Assembly: GCA_017540825.1 (NCBI GenBank)
Contig: JAFYAH010000052.1
Location: 1 to 64,000 of the forward strand
From: Candidatus Methanomethylophilaceae archaeon
Lineage (GTDB): Archaea > Thermoplasmatota > Thermoplasmata > Methanomassiliicoccales > Methanomethylophilaceae
Length of the DNA: 64,000 bases
Direction: 5' to 3'
Both the position numbers and the translations under genes were made by a program. The notes under the pieces were generated by a model. The model was not told where the DNA came from, searched no databases, and saw only the letters and a program-made list of their open reading frames with translations. Numbering within the stretch: position 1 is the stretch's first letter; every line of letters starts with the position of its first letter. This document shows positions 10,270-19,218 of this stretch, piece by piece.

Positions 10270-10562
10270 TCGCCTGATCATCATCAACGGGCTAGCATCC
10301 TCTTTTTCGGCTGCTCGAAGCCCTTGACGAAATGGGCCTGACGGTCAAGCATCGGAACGGCCGAAAGGGCGGGTCAACGGCCCTTGTCCGACATGTCGTC
10401 GATTTGTCCGAAGAAGTGCCACATAGCCATCGTGATGCGGTCGCAGCGCTTCATGGATTCGCAGGTCGCGATGATGGGATGCTGTGCAGATCCGTAGACC
10501 GCATCGACAAGCCGTCGAGGCAACAGGCTTATCGTCTCCTTGCCATGCTGTGGCCGACCAGA
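10270..10562. other. stretch without a supported gene
   Basis: The region between the divergent reductase gene and the Sel1 gene. The Sel1 frame stays open upstream to an ATG at 10332, so a longer N-terminus is possible. The residues encoded here do not look like Sel1 repeats. I see no RNA gene. Confidence 0.3.
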
Positions 10563-12782
10563 ATGGCCCCCGGACCTCAGCATAATACGGAGAAGGATGC
10601 GCAGAATCCCGCGGCAGAGGCGTGCGACGCCAGGGCATAGCGCAGCCTGGGGTTCAAGCACCAGACCGGGAACGGCGTCGAGAGGTCCTATGCTCGTGCA
10701 TTCGCTTTGTACGAGCGTGCCGCCGGCATGGGGGACGCCTGCTCCATCAGGCACCTCGGAGTCATGTACGAAGACGGCCTCGGCGTAGAGAAGTCGTACG
10801 AGAGGGCTGCCGAGCTCTACAAGGCGGCGGCCGATGCAGGGGACGCCGACGGGCTGTGCGCCCTCGGGAACCTCTATGCGGGCGGGCTGGGCGTCGAGCA
10901 TTCGGACGAAGAGGCCGTCAGGCTGTTCAGGCTGGCCGCCGGATGCGGCAGCGCCTGGGGCCAGCGTAATCTTGGCTTCATGTACGAGAACGGGAGAGGG
11001 GTCCCGAAGTCGGAGGAGGATGCCGCGAGGATGTACAGGCTGGCCGCCAGGCAGGGGGACGCCTATGCCAAGGGCAGGCTGGCCGCCATGTCCTCGCGTC
11101 CCCCTGCCCCCGAGAAGGCCCACTCGATCCGCGAACGCATCCTGGATCGCGCTCTTGGGGCGGAGAGGGAGGCGGACGAGCTCATCAGCATCGTCGAATG
11201 CTTGCTGCACAGCGGCACCATAAGCGAAGAAGAGGCGGACGGGATTCTCTTGGCCGCTGCAGGAGAGGAGACGACCGTAACCCTGAGGACTACCGAAGGC
11301 CTAAGCGCTAGGCTCCTCCGCCTGGTCGGGCGCTTCAACAAGAAGGCGGACTATTTCATAAGCTGGCCGTTCGGAGCCGTATCCCGGTCGAGCATGGCTT
11401 CGAACGGCGTCGACAGTCTGGAGGCGTACTCCCGTTCGGACGTTATGGCGTTGAAGGGCCCATTCATATATTCCTCCGGCGAGCTCGAGCGCATCCTCTT
11501 AGCCATCGAGGACATAGAGAGGGGGATCCGTCCCGGCTGGGGCGGCTTCAAGAAGTTCGCGTACCTCCACAGCCGCATAATCTCCACCATCACATACCAC
11601 GATTCTTGGGAGGACAGCTTGTACGTCATCGTCCCTCCGTACGGATGCAACAAGGCCCGCTATGACGACAACAGCCTCCGCGGCCTGGTCAGCGGCTTCA
11701 CCATATGCCTCGGGTTCTCGGTGATCCTGGGAGAGCTGCTCCTTAGGCAAGGAATCGAGAACCACATAGCCATCAACGAGGGCCATGCCTACAGCGTGGT
11801 GAAGCTGGACGGCAGTTACTGCGTGACCGACCTGGTGCAGGACCGCGTGTGCCTGGAGGCCACCGGCGACTTCGGGAAGCTCTTCTGGGAAGGGCGCAGG
11901 ATCGGCGACTTCATGTCCGAGGAGAAGCACAGGCTGGGCGTCAGCCTTTTCCCCGACAGGAAGGACCCGAGGCTGAGCATGGTCGACGAGAGCAGGTACA
12001 GGTCCGCGACGGCGTCCTTGCTGATGCGCCGCTACGACATGACCACCCTTCGCCTGAGCTTCAGCGGCGGGGACGTCCACGTCGCGCAGATAGGTTCCGT
12101 CGACATAGAGGGGAAGGCCTACTTCCAGTACCTGTATCAGGGCCCGGACGGCGGGAAGCCCCCTGTTCTCGTGCACAGCAGGAACAACCTCTGCGAGATA
12201 ATGAGCAACAAGAGGTCGGGCATTCTGGACCCGGTCCTGGAGGAGAAGGTCATGTCCAGGTTCGACCCGTCAAACGTGGCCGACTCACTGCGGTACCACA
12301 GTGGCGACATCGGCACGGTGTACCACATCTCCAAGACCGGCCAGCAAGAAATCAAAAGGGTCTGGAAGGAGACGGCCATGGTCGACGGCCGCTTCTTGTC
12401 GTTCAGGAGAAGGGACGGCGCTGCCATCATGGTCGTCCCGACCGCGGACATCCCAGTCGCCGTCAGGGGCGCGAACGTCCTTCTGCACCGCTACCGCATC
12501 TTCGTCAGCATGAGGAAGGGCGACGGCGTCACCTATCGCGGGTATTCCGTCTCGACCGAGACCGACCTGTTCCGCATGACGGGCGAGCGCGAGGCCAGGT
12601 GCGTCGCCGACGATCTCCTGGGGGACGAGTCCCTTATCACAGCCGTCAGGGACCGCTGCGGGTACGTGGGCATGGTCCTGCGCTACGACGACGTCTGCGT
12701 GGTCGCGACGGACTCGCGGCTGAGGGAGCTTCTCTCTTCCGACGCTCCCGAGACGGAGCGGTTCACATGGCGATGCCCTTAA
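10563..12782 (+). CDS. Sel1-repeat protein with transglutaminase-like domain, in-frame UAG at codon 26
   Basis: About 739 residues when TAG (10638-10640) is read through. Residues ~21-165 hold four Sel1 repeats of 36 residues ('LG..Y..G.GV......A..Y..AA..G'). The first repeat spans the TAG in exact register: CDARA-UAG-RSLGFKHQTGNG aligns with GDACSIRHLGVMYEDGLG, placing UAG opposite a variable hydrophobic position. Further on, a transglutaminase/protease-fold core is suggested by C~382 (TICLGFS), H~408 (GHAYSVVKLDG) and D~422. The C-terminal ~300 residues are unrecognised. Sel1 repeats bind proteins. The catalytic triad suggests a cysteine protease or transamidase, but activity is unproven. 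The start at ATG 10563 is the most economical choice; 10545 and 10332 are in frame. The gene lies outside the integrated element. Confidence 0.72.
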
Positions 12783-12888
12783 CGTCTTTCTCCGATACAG
12801 CCGTCAGGCGCAAAGGCTCATCCCTCAAGAATACTCTACAAAGCGCGATGAGATAACGATTTGATCGGCCCAGTGCATGCTGAAAATA

Positions 12889-12911
12889 GAGATGAGTGGT
12901 CCCAATGAGAT
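12889..12911. repeat. left attachment site: 23-bp copy of the tRNA-Ile 3' end
   Basis: This 23-bp sequence is identical to 54052-54074. It contains GAGATGAG followed by TGGTCCCAATGAGAT, which is the discriminator base, acceptor strand and T-arm strand of tRNA-Ile (minus strand) plus 8 downstream bases. The bases flanking the repeat differ, apart from a short AAT upstream. A detached tRNA 3' fragment in direct repeat with an intact tRNA is the classic product of integrase-mediated insertion. Confidence 0.88.
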
Positions 12912-12950
12912 GTGTATTCCTGTTTCGGGATACCTTGAACTTGCCAGACT

Positions 12951-12961
12951 TCTCATTTTTG
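12951..12961 (+). other. candidate left arm-type recombinase site
   Basis: TCTCATTTTTG lies 40 bases inside the left attachment repeat. The same 11-mer is found at 53961-53971 and, inverted, at 54020-54030 inside the right end. With its flanks (C-TTCTCATTTTTGGAC) it matches the inverted right copy closely. Arm-type sites of this kind bind integrase or accessory proteins. The role is inferred from placement. Confidence 0.45.
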
Positions 12962-13199
12962 GACGTTTCTTGCCTACGTCAGGAGGATGGAAGCCCGTCT
13001 CTGTCGAATATACTCAGGCTATCAAGATTCTTGAATGGCAGGGGCGGTTCTCGGACAGAGCATCTGGCAAGATACGTTCCCAAGTGATCAGGGGGAAGGG
13101 GCGTTATACACCTACAGGCAGAAACTCGGTCAATAATCACCAGGGACCTTTGAACACCATCACCCATAGCGGCGCTTTCGAGGCAGGGAGGTTGGCGGC

Positions 13200-14798
13200 A
13201 TGAAGGGCTCCGAAGCTTGCATGCTCTTCGAGAGGTTCGGGGCGAGGATCGTCAACGGGCTCGTCGTGGCTGGAGCTTACAGCCACGGTCGCATCGGATA
13301 CGAGGACCTGTTCCTCGAGAAAGGGGAGGGAACCATACCGCTGGATTCCCTGAGATCCATAAGTGCGGTCCAGACCAGTCCAGATGACATCGCCATCGAT
13401 GCGATTCTGGACGACGGCTCTGCTGTGAGGCTGCCAAGGTCCGAATACTCCGAACCCAAGGCATATCAGGGGTTCATCATCGACAAGGACGGATCCCCGA
13501 TGATGCCGAACGACCTCAGCACCCTCACCGATGCGTGGGGGGCGGTCTTCCCTGAGTTCAATGAGATGTGCTGGAGGGAGGTGACGACAGGCTCCATCGT
13601 GATGGACACGTCGATGATAGGGGAGTCTGGCGTTGCGGAGCTCTCCGACTCTATCGCCACACGCTCCGCATGCTTCCTACAGAGGAGGCTGCGCGATCTC
13701 GGATGTAAAGGGAGGTCGCCGTCCAAGGAGCTGGCCCTGGAAGTGCTGGTGTCTCTGGCCGACAAGAACCGCAGAAACGCGTTTCTGGAGGCCATGCGCG
13801 GGGATATATGGGATGGCAGACCCCGCCTGGACAGGCTCTTCATCGATGTGTTCGGCGGTCAGATGCTCGGCCTCGACACGGAGGAGTCAGAGAAGGCGCT
13901 GTCCGAGGTGTGCAGATGCTGGTTCTTGGGCGGGGTCGCCCGCCAGTTCGGGCTTGTGCAGCTGGACATACTCCCCATTATGATCGGGCTTCCTAACGTG
14001 AGGAAGACCTCGGCGGTGAAGTGGCTGGCCATGGAGGAGAGGTTCTACCAATCCATGCTGAGCCTCACCGAGAAGGCATTCGTGGAGGCCAGCAAGGGCA
14101 AGCTGGTGATAGAGCTCTCGGAGATGAACGCCACCAGGAACACAAGCAACGCGTACCTCAAGGGTTTCCTTTCCAGAAGCTCGGACTACCTCCGCATGGC
14201 CTACGACAGGTTCGCCACGGAGAACTACAGGCGCTTCGTCCTCATCGGGACCAGCAACGAGTACGAGATGCTGACCGATCCGACCGGCAATCGCAGGTAC
14301 TTCCCGTTCGAGGTCGATCCCGGAAGGGCTTGTGTTGGCTTCGGTGGGTTCGGCACTGAGGAAGGTCAGCGCTACATCAGGCAGGTGTGGTCGGAAGCAT
14401 ACCAGAGGTATCTCAGGGGGGAGGACTACAGTATGTCTCAGGAGGCCTACGAGCTCTGCAGGAAGGCCCAGGAGGCTGCCGTCATCAACAATCCGGACGT
14501 GGATCTCCTTTCGCAGCTAGTGGACGAGCACTTCCCACTCCCGGGGGACAAGCTCTGCGTCCACGACCTCGTGGAGCTGCTGATGGATGGCTACGGGAAG
14601 TACGAGGAGGAATCGAAGAGGGCCGCCGCCATATGGTGGAGGATATACCATCCGGAATGGGGCCCCTCCAAGCAGGAACGCCTGCCTCCGGAAGGCCGCA
14701 AGTGGGCGAAGTGCACCTCTACCAGCCAGAAGTGCAGGACCAGGTTGCATCCCAGGGGATACGTCCCGCCTGCGAGCACGAAATCGCTCGGGGACTGA
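13200..14798 (+). CDS. VapE/VirE-family replication ATPase of the element
   Basis: A 532-residue protein of the virulence-associated E family, superfamily III-like helicases that drive replication of phage satellites and some plasmids. The Walker A region is at residues ~262-271, reading IGLPNVRKTS. The family usually has G before the K, and here R takes its place. The following motifs are well kept: KLVIELSEMNA (Walker B region), LKGFLSRSSDYLRMAYDR, and GTSNEYEMLTDPTGNRRYFPFEV. The first ~150 residues do not show a primase catalytic motif I can recognise. The start ATG has a GGGAGG ribosome-binding site 7 bases upstream. As the first gene inside the left end it is the probable replication initiator of the element. 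The altered Walker A leaves ATPase activity uncertain. Confidence 0.83.
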   Translation: MKGSEACMLFERFGARIVNGLVVAGAYSHGRIGYEDLFLEKGEGTIPLDSLRSISAVQTSPDDIAIDAILDDGSAVRLPRSEYSEPKAYQGFIIDKDGSPMMPNDLSTLTDAWGAVFPEFNEMCWREVTTGSIVMDTSMIGESGVAELSDSIATRSACFLQRRLRDLGCKGRSPSKELALEVLVSLADKNRRNAFLEAMRGDIWDGRPRLDRLFIDVFGGQMLGLDTEESEKALSEVCRCWFLGGVARQFGLVQLDILPIMIGLPNVRKTSAVKWLAMEERFYQSMLSLTEKAFVEASKGKLVIELSEMNATRNTSNAYLKGFLSRSSDYLRMAYDRFATENYRRFVLIGTSNEYEMLTDPTGNRRYFPFEVDPGRACVGFGGFGTEEGQRYIRQVWSEAYQRYLRGEDYSMSQEAYELCRKAQEAAVINNPDVDLLSQLVDEHFPLPGDKLCVHDLVELLMDGYGKYEEESKRAAAIWWRIYHPEWGPSKQERLPPEGRKWAKCTSTSQKCRTRLHPRGYVPPASTKSLGD

Positions 14799-14800
14799 CG

Positions 14801-14906
14801 TGTTTCCATGTTTCGATGTTTCGCTCGAATTCGAAAGCCGTACGCGCGCGCCTGCGCACATATGGAAACCTGTGAAACAGAGAAACATAGAAACATATAA
14901 AAAAGG
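14801..14906. other. iteron-like GAAACA repeats, candidate replication origin
   Basis: Three copies of ATGTTTC-type sequence 8 bases apart (14801-14823) face four copies of GAAACA (starting 14864-14890, spacing 8-10). About 40 bases including the palindrome CGAATTCG lie between. A TATA-like CATATAAAAAAGG follows at 14895. The cluster starts 3 bases after the vapE stop codon. Iterons next to a replication gene are typical of origins, but the function here is inferred. Confidence 0.45.
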
Positions 14907-14987
14907 AGCAAGGAAAGGACGAAAGTCCCCAGCACAGGCCGCGGCGGTTTCCGAGAAGGTTACCGCTCCGGCACTGTGCGCCTCTTC

Positions 14988-15075
14988 TGCGTATACGCCC
15001 TGCAAAGAGGATTCGGGTAGACGAAGGGTCGGGGTACTTCTCGCTCGGAACAGCCCTAGCATGGGCGTATACGCA
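14988..15075. repeat. 13-bp inverted repeat of a palindrome, GCGTATACGC
   Basis: TGCGTATACGCCC at 14988-15000 and its exact reverse complement at 15063-15075 each contain the 10-bp palindrome GCGTATACGC. They lie within the 1.1 kb gene-free stretch 14799-15946 after vapE. They may be protein-binding sites of the origin or a stable cruciform. Confidence 0.45.
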
Positions 15076-15572
15076 TCCAAAACTGGTCGTGAGGCGCATT
15101 GTTGCCAGTCTCTCGACCATGAACCTCCATTTCTTCGTAGGGGTTGCCGTCCGCATCGCATCATCAATGCATGGAGTTCGATTCAAGCGTATTGCAGCCT
15201 CATCTCAGGCCGATTGGACAATTGGATGCTCTGAAATGTCCGAGAGCCGTGTCAAGCCGCATAGCATTACCACTAGACATTCTGAAACAAAGAAATGAAG
15301 ATCCTGCGTGAATGCATGCTTTCCATCTTGCGATGGTCTTGGCCCCTGCACACCGTTCGCCCGGAAAACTATCCAAAGAGGCCCGATAAGATAGATATAT
15401 ACGCGCTGCGCGAGGGGTGTAGGTGTGGGTGTGTGATCGATGCTGGCTGTCTGGAAAAGATCACACGGCCCTCTAGCCGCTTCCAAGGGGAATCAGCATG
15501 GTCGGAAAGGGGCATTTCCCGTCCTCTTCATGCGGTCTGAGAAGGGACTGTTCCGCTCTTATGTAGCACTAG

Positions 15573-15582
15573 TGTTCTAGAA
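15573..15582. promoter_or_regulatory. palindrome GTTCTAGAAC
   Basis: A perfect 10-bp palindrome in the gene-free stretch upstream of the HEPN gene, just before the first copy of the long direct repeat. It could be an operator. Nothing else supports this. Confidence 0.25.
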
Positions 15583-15598
15583 CGTCTGGATTCCGGGG

Positions 15599-15755
15599 TT
15601 CAAAGCATACCTTGAAATACGGTTAACACAAACCAACACGCTGTCTACCGTAACTTAGGACGATGCTTCTTTTTCTTGTACCTTTTCCAATCTGGACGGT
15701 TGAATTCAAAGCGATGTTTGAAATACTATGAACACAAACAAACACGGGGTCTCGC
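15599..15755. repeat. two ~50-bp imperfect direct repeats upstream of the HEPN gene
   Basis: Copies begin at 15599 and 15705, 106 bases apart. They share TTCAAAGC, TTGAAATAC, AACACAAAC, AACAC and GTCT in the same order and spacing. They precede the HEPN-CARF-viperin genes and contain no open frame. They could bind the CARF-wHTH regulator or the replication protein. Confidence 0.5.
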
Positions 15756-15946
15756 GGCCCATGCTGTTATAGCGTGTTTCGCTATTCTAGTATGATGCGC
15801 GGGAACGCATGATCCATTATCCATTTCCGCACATTGATACCGTTTTATCCACAGAACTCAAAGGACCGCTCGATGGTTCTGGTCACGTTGTCGTGCCATC
15901 GACAATTAATAATCTGGAAGACATTGTTTGCTAGGGGCTGCAGAGA

Positions 15947-17536
15947 ATGGTCGTGAACGTGGAGTCTTTCGAAGAGTTCGACAATCACAGGGACGACCCC
16001 GTTTTCATGGACTACCTGCTGAAGAGCCATTAGGACGTCGTCGACGCCAAGGAAGGGGCGGAGAAGGTCCTCTACTCGGGCGAGATCGCACGTCTGCTGG
16101 CCAGGACCGCTGTAAACGAGAGGTGCATCGCTGAATCCGAGGGCCGTCCCAAGGACCAGGAGAAGTACGCGAAATACAACAAGACAGCCCTCTATGTCGC
16201 GAGGAGGGGGATAGACATCGGTCTGAACCTTGCGTACGACGCTCATGCCGAAGGGGAGGATGTGCCGGACATGCTGTACAACCACTACATGGGCTGGCTG
16301 TACATCCACTACTCGATGATGCTCCTGGAGACCCATCGCTATTTCGCCGCTATGGGCGCAGTCGTGAACGCGGAGAACCTGCTTGTCCACGATCTTTACA
16401 AGACGATGGCCAGTGGAGATCTGGTTGCGGTTGTTTCCGAGCTGAGGAAGCTGTCAGAATTCAGGGATATCCCGCGTAACATGTCGGCGAGACAGAGGCA
16501 GAGCATCGTCGATGAGGCCCTCCAGTTTCTGTACTCTGACTTTCTGGACGCCATCAACGACAAGAAGCTCCGTATACTGTTCAAGGTCTACAAGGAGGTT
16601 CCGGAACGGTACCGCGACATGTACGTGGCCTGGACCTACAGAATGTCGGCAGCGGTTTTCGAAAAAGATCAAAGATTAGTGTTGAGTGATGCTTTCCGCG
16701 ATTTCTACCTCGAGAATCCGAATCTGCCGGAGAAGTACCTGGACGTCCCCGAGTTGTCCATTAGGGACCTGGAAAACGAGGGAACCTTCGAGGAGAAGGA
16801 TTACGCAGCATGGGTTGTGAGTTGCAACCTCGCGCTCTCCTACCTCGAGTTCGTGCCCGACCTGGCGCTCCGCTACCGGTATGTGAGCGACGACCTGCCT
16901 TTCGACTTCCACGTCCCCGAGCTGAACCTCATGATGGAGGACGTGATGGAGACCTTCGCCCACTGCAGGTTCCAGGCGTATGTCGCCTCGAACTGCCCGA
17001 GCCCCGTGGCGGGAGTCGCGTACAGTTTCAGCCCCATGGCCAAGCGCATCTACAGCCAGGAACTGTTGCTGGACGTCTATCCGCGCCTGTACTCGGTGCT
17101 CGACAAGCTGTCGCACATAGTGATGAGGGTCTTCGGCATAGAGCCGGAGCCGAGGGAGGAGGGCGGGTATCCCCCGCAGCCCTCGTACAGCGTCATCGTG
17201 AAGGAGATCCGCGGCAGGTCGGGCGGGAACCTCTATCTTGAGACACTCTGCGAGATATTCGATGAGATAAACCCCCGCTTCATATACAGGACGCAGAAGG
17301 GCGTGCCGTTCTACGCTATGCTCCCCGGGGCGGTCCACATGGATAGTCTGAGGCATCACATCATCCATTCCGGAGTGTCGCTGACGGTGGAGGGCAGCGG
17401 CAGGAGGTCCGACAGGGAGATGGCCTACGTAACCGAGCGGGAGCTAGCCTCCAGATGCTGCGACCTGCTCTGCTTGGTTAAGGAGGCGATCATGAGCACC
17501 TGCCTGGCGATAGAGCACAGGGACCGCCGGAAATGA
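15947..17536 (+). CDS. HEPN-domain protein with in-frame UAG at codon 29
   Basis: 529 residues if TAG (16031-16033) is read through. The frame is open from ATG 15947 apart from that codon, and protein-like sequence is continuous across it (DYLLKSH-UAG-DVVDAKEGAEK). The protein is mostly helical. Near its end, RHHIIH (R469 to H474) matches the R-x4-H signature of HEPN ribonucleases, and the preceding context recalls LA2681-type HEPN proteins. HEPN proteins cut RNA in many toxin and anti-phage systems. It stands 39 bases before a CARF-wHTH gene and less than 1 kb before a viperin gene. If UAG is not read, translation could only restart at ATG 16262, losing about 105 residues. The HEPN call is moderate; the gene itself is secure. 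Confidence 0.68.
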
Positions 17537-17547
17537 AAGCGAGCCTG

Positions 17548-17555
17548 TTATATCA
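17548..17555 (+). promoter_or_regulatory. TATA box of the CARF gene
   Basis: TTATATCA lies 21-28 bases before ATG 17576. This fits an archaeal promoter giving a nearly leaderless transcript, so the regulator can be made independently of the HEPN gene. Confidence 0.5.
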
Positions 17556-17575
17556 TAAAGCATATCTGTTTTGAG

Positions 17576-18271
17576 ATGCACGTCCACATAGCGTTTGCAG
17601 GGAAGGAGCCGGACCCCACCCTGAACACGATAAAGGCGATCCCCAAGGCCATCGACAGGGTCGTTATCCTCTATGGCCGTTCCGACGACGGGGCCTACGA
17701 GAGGACGGCCGAGACCCTGGCAAGGAGGCTCGGCGAGATGGGGTACCCGTGTGAGTCCAGCGCCATCAGGCCCTTCGTCTTTCTGGATATCGTCGACACC
17801 ATATACGGCGTCTACGAGAGGTACAGCGAGGAGGGGTCGACCACTTTTTCCGTCGACATCACCAGCGGGACCAACCTGATGTCCGCCGCCGCGTGCAACA
17901 CGGCTTTCTTCATGGACGCGGACGTCTACTACATCATGGACCAGCGCAGGTTCAGGGACAGGCCGCTGGAGGAGCTCCTGGTCACGATCCCGTCGCCCAG
18001 GATACCTGACGCCAGGCGCCTCGGGGGGCTGTCGCTGGATATGCTGAGGTTCGTGGCCGAGGAGCAGGACAAGGGCTTCGAGGTATGCAACGCCGACATC
18101 GCCAGGAGGTTCGGTATGAAGCCGCAGGCCGTCATGTACCACGTCGGCAGGCTCGTCGATGCCGGCGTCGTGGAGCTGAAGGACGCCCACACGCCCAAAG
18201 GGGAGGTCGACAAGCGCAGGAAGGCAATCGGGATAAGGCGCGAGGGGAGGTTCGTGCTGAGGTGGACATGA
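17576..18271 (+). CDS. CARF-wHTH regulator (Csa3/HFX_2341-like)
   Basis: 231 residues. The N-terminal ~145 residues form a Rossmann-like CARF domain. Its ligand-loop signature is DITSGTNLMSAAA (residues ~92-105), followed by DADVYYIMD. The C-terminal ~80 residues form a winged helix-turn-helix (DIARRFGMKPQAVMYHVGRLVDAGVVEL). CARF domains bind cyclic oligoadenylates or related nucleotides, and the archaeal Csa3/HFX_2341 group couples this to DNA binding. No CRISPR-cas gene is in the window. The neighbours are a HEPN protein and a viperin, so this is the probable nucleotide-responsive switch for them. Ligand and target are unknown. Confidence 0.82.
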   Translation: MHVHIAFAGKEPDPTLNTIKAIPKAIDRVVILYGRSDDGAYERTAETLARRLGEMGYPCESSAIRPFVFLDIVDTIYGVYERYSEEGSTTFSVDITSGTNLMSAAACNTAFFMDADVYYIMDQRRFRDRPLEELLVTIPSPRIPDARRLGGLSLDMLRFVAEEQDKGFEVCNADIARRFGMKPQAVMYHVGRLVDAGVVELKDAHTPKGEVDKRRKAIGIRREGRFVLRWT

Positions 18272-18343
18272 CGCCGTGGCCGGTCGCCCTCCCCGGCCAT
18301 GTCACCATATTCAAAATATTATTTTTATTATCAAAGAATTTTG

Positions 18344-18353
18344 CTTTATAATT
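18344..18353 (+). promoter_or_regulatory. TATA box of the viperin gene
   Basis: TTTATAATTA lies 20-29 bases before ATG 18373, in an AT-rich spacer. Between it and the start codon GAACG and CGTTC form a short inverted repeat (around 18357-18373) that could serve as an operator. Viperin therefore seems to have its own switchable promoter. Confidence 0.5.
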
Positions 18354-18372
18354 ATGAACGCATCGTCCGTTC

Positions 18373-19218
18373 ATGAGCACCGAGTGCGATACCACTAGGA
18401 GATTCAGATCTGCCAATATCCACGTCTATGGGAGATGCAACTACTGCTGCGAGCACTGCTTCGATAGGTGCCTCACCAGGAGCTACATGAGGCCGGCGGA
18501 CTGGGCGGACATCCTGTCCTTCCTCCGGGAGTACGGCGTCGAGAAGATCAACCTGGCCGGAGGGGAGCCGATGATGTACCCCTTCCTGGACCAGATGTGC
18601 TACTTGGTCAAGGGCATGGGCTTCAAGCTGTCCATCATCAGCAACGGCTCCCTGATGACCGAGGGCTGGATGGAGCGCATGGAGGGCGTGGTCGACTGGA
18701 TCGGGCTGTCCGTGGACTCGGTCGACGAGGAGGACGAGGTTCTGATAGGGAGGGGCGCCGGCGGCCACCTCGAGAACGTGGTGAGGGTCGCCGACATGGC
18801 CAGGAGGCACGGGATCAGGGTGAAGCTGAATATCACCGTGGTCAGGAGGAGCTGGATGAAGGACTTCGGGCCACTCATAGAGAGGGTCGGCCCGGACAGG
18901 GTCAAGTGCCTCAGGGCGCTCACCCTCAGGAACGCCAACGACGACGTCCCTGACACATGGTCGGTCACCGACGAGCAGTTCAAGGACTTCAGGCGCAGGC
19001 ACGAGGGCGTACCCGGCATAGTCTTCGAGGACAACGATGACATGGTGTCCTCGTACGTCATGTTCGATCCCCTGGGCAGGTGGATGGTCAACAGTGGGTA
19101 CGAGAAGCGCTTCATCTCCTTCGAGGTTGTCAGGAGGGAGGGGCTGGACAGGGAGGTGGACGTGGAGAGGTATTTCGGCCGCAACGCCGTCTACGACTGG
19201 CGATCTTGGCATCCGTGA
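18373..19218 (+). CDS. prokaryotic viperin (radical SAM antiviral enzyme)
   Basis: 281 residues. The radical SAM cluster motif is C22-x3-C26-x2-C29 in a viperin-type context (CNYCCEHCF). Further viperin marks in order are KINLAGGEPMMYP, SIISNGSLMTEGWMERM, LSVDSVDEEDEVLIGRG, a substrate-strand lysine segment (RVKLNITVV), and the C-terminal block WSVTDEQFKDFRRRHEGVP through DDMVSSYVMFDPLGRW. It ends GRNAVYDW, like the end of animal viperins. Viperins convert a nucleoside triphosphate to the 3'-deoxy-3',4'-didehydro form, which terminates viral RNA synthesis. Bacterial homologues often sit by a nucleotide kinase; here the partners are CARF-wHTH and HEPN genes. The length equals that of known prokaryotic viperins. 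Which NTP is used cannot be read from sequence. Confidence 0.93.
   Translation: MSTECDTTRRFRSANIHVYGRCNYCCEHCFDRCLTRSYMRPADWADILSFLREYGVEKINLAGGEPMMYPFLDQMCYLVKGMGFKLSIISNGSLMTEGWMERMEGVVDWIGLSVDSVDEEDEVLIGRGAGGHLENVVRVADMARRHGIRVKLNITVVRRSWMKDFGPLIERVGPDRVKCLRALTLRNANDDVPDTWSVTDEQFKDFRRRHEGVPGIVFEDNDDMVSSYVMFDPLGRWMVNSGYEKRFISFEVVRREGLDREVDVERYFGRNAVYDWRSWHP

Noticed and set aside
12877-13203. A 108-codon open frame crossing the left attachment repeat
   Set aside because: It overlaps the tRNA fragment, has no protein-like motif or ribosome-binding site, and is better explained as chance.
17576-18271. CARF protein as evidence for a CRISPR-Cas locus
   Set aside because: No cas gene or repeat-spacer array is seen anywhere in the window; the neighbours are HEPN and viperin genes.
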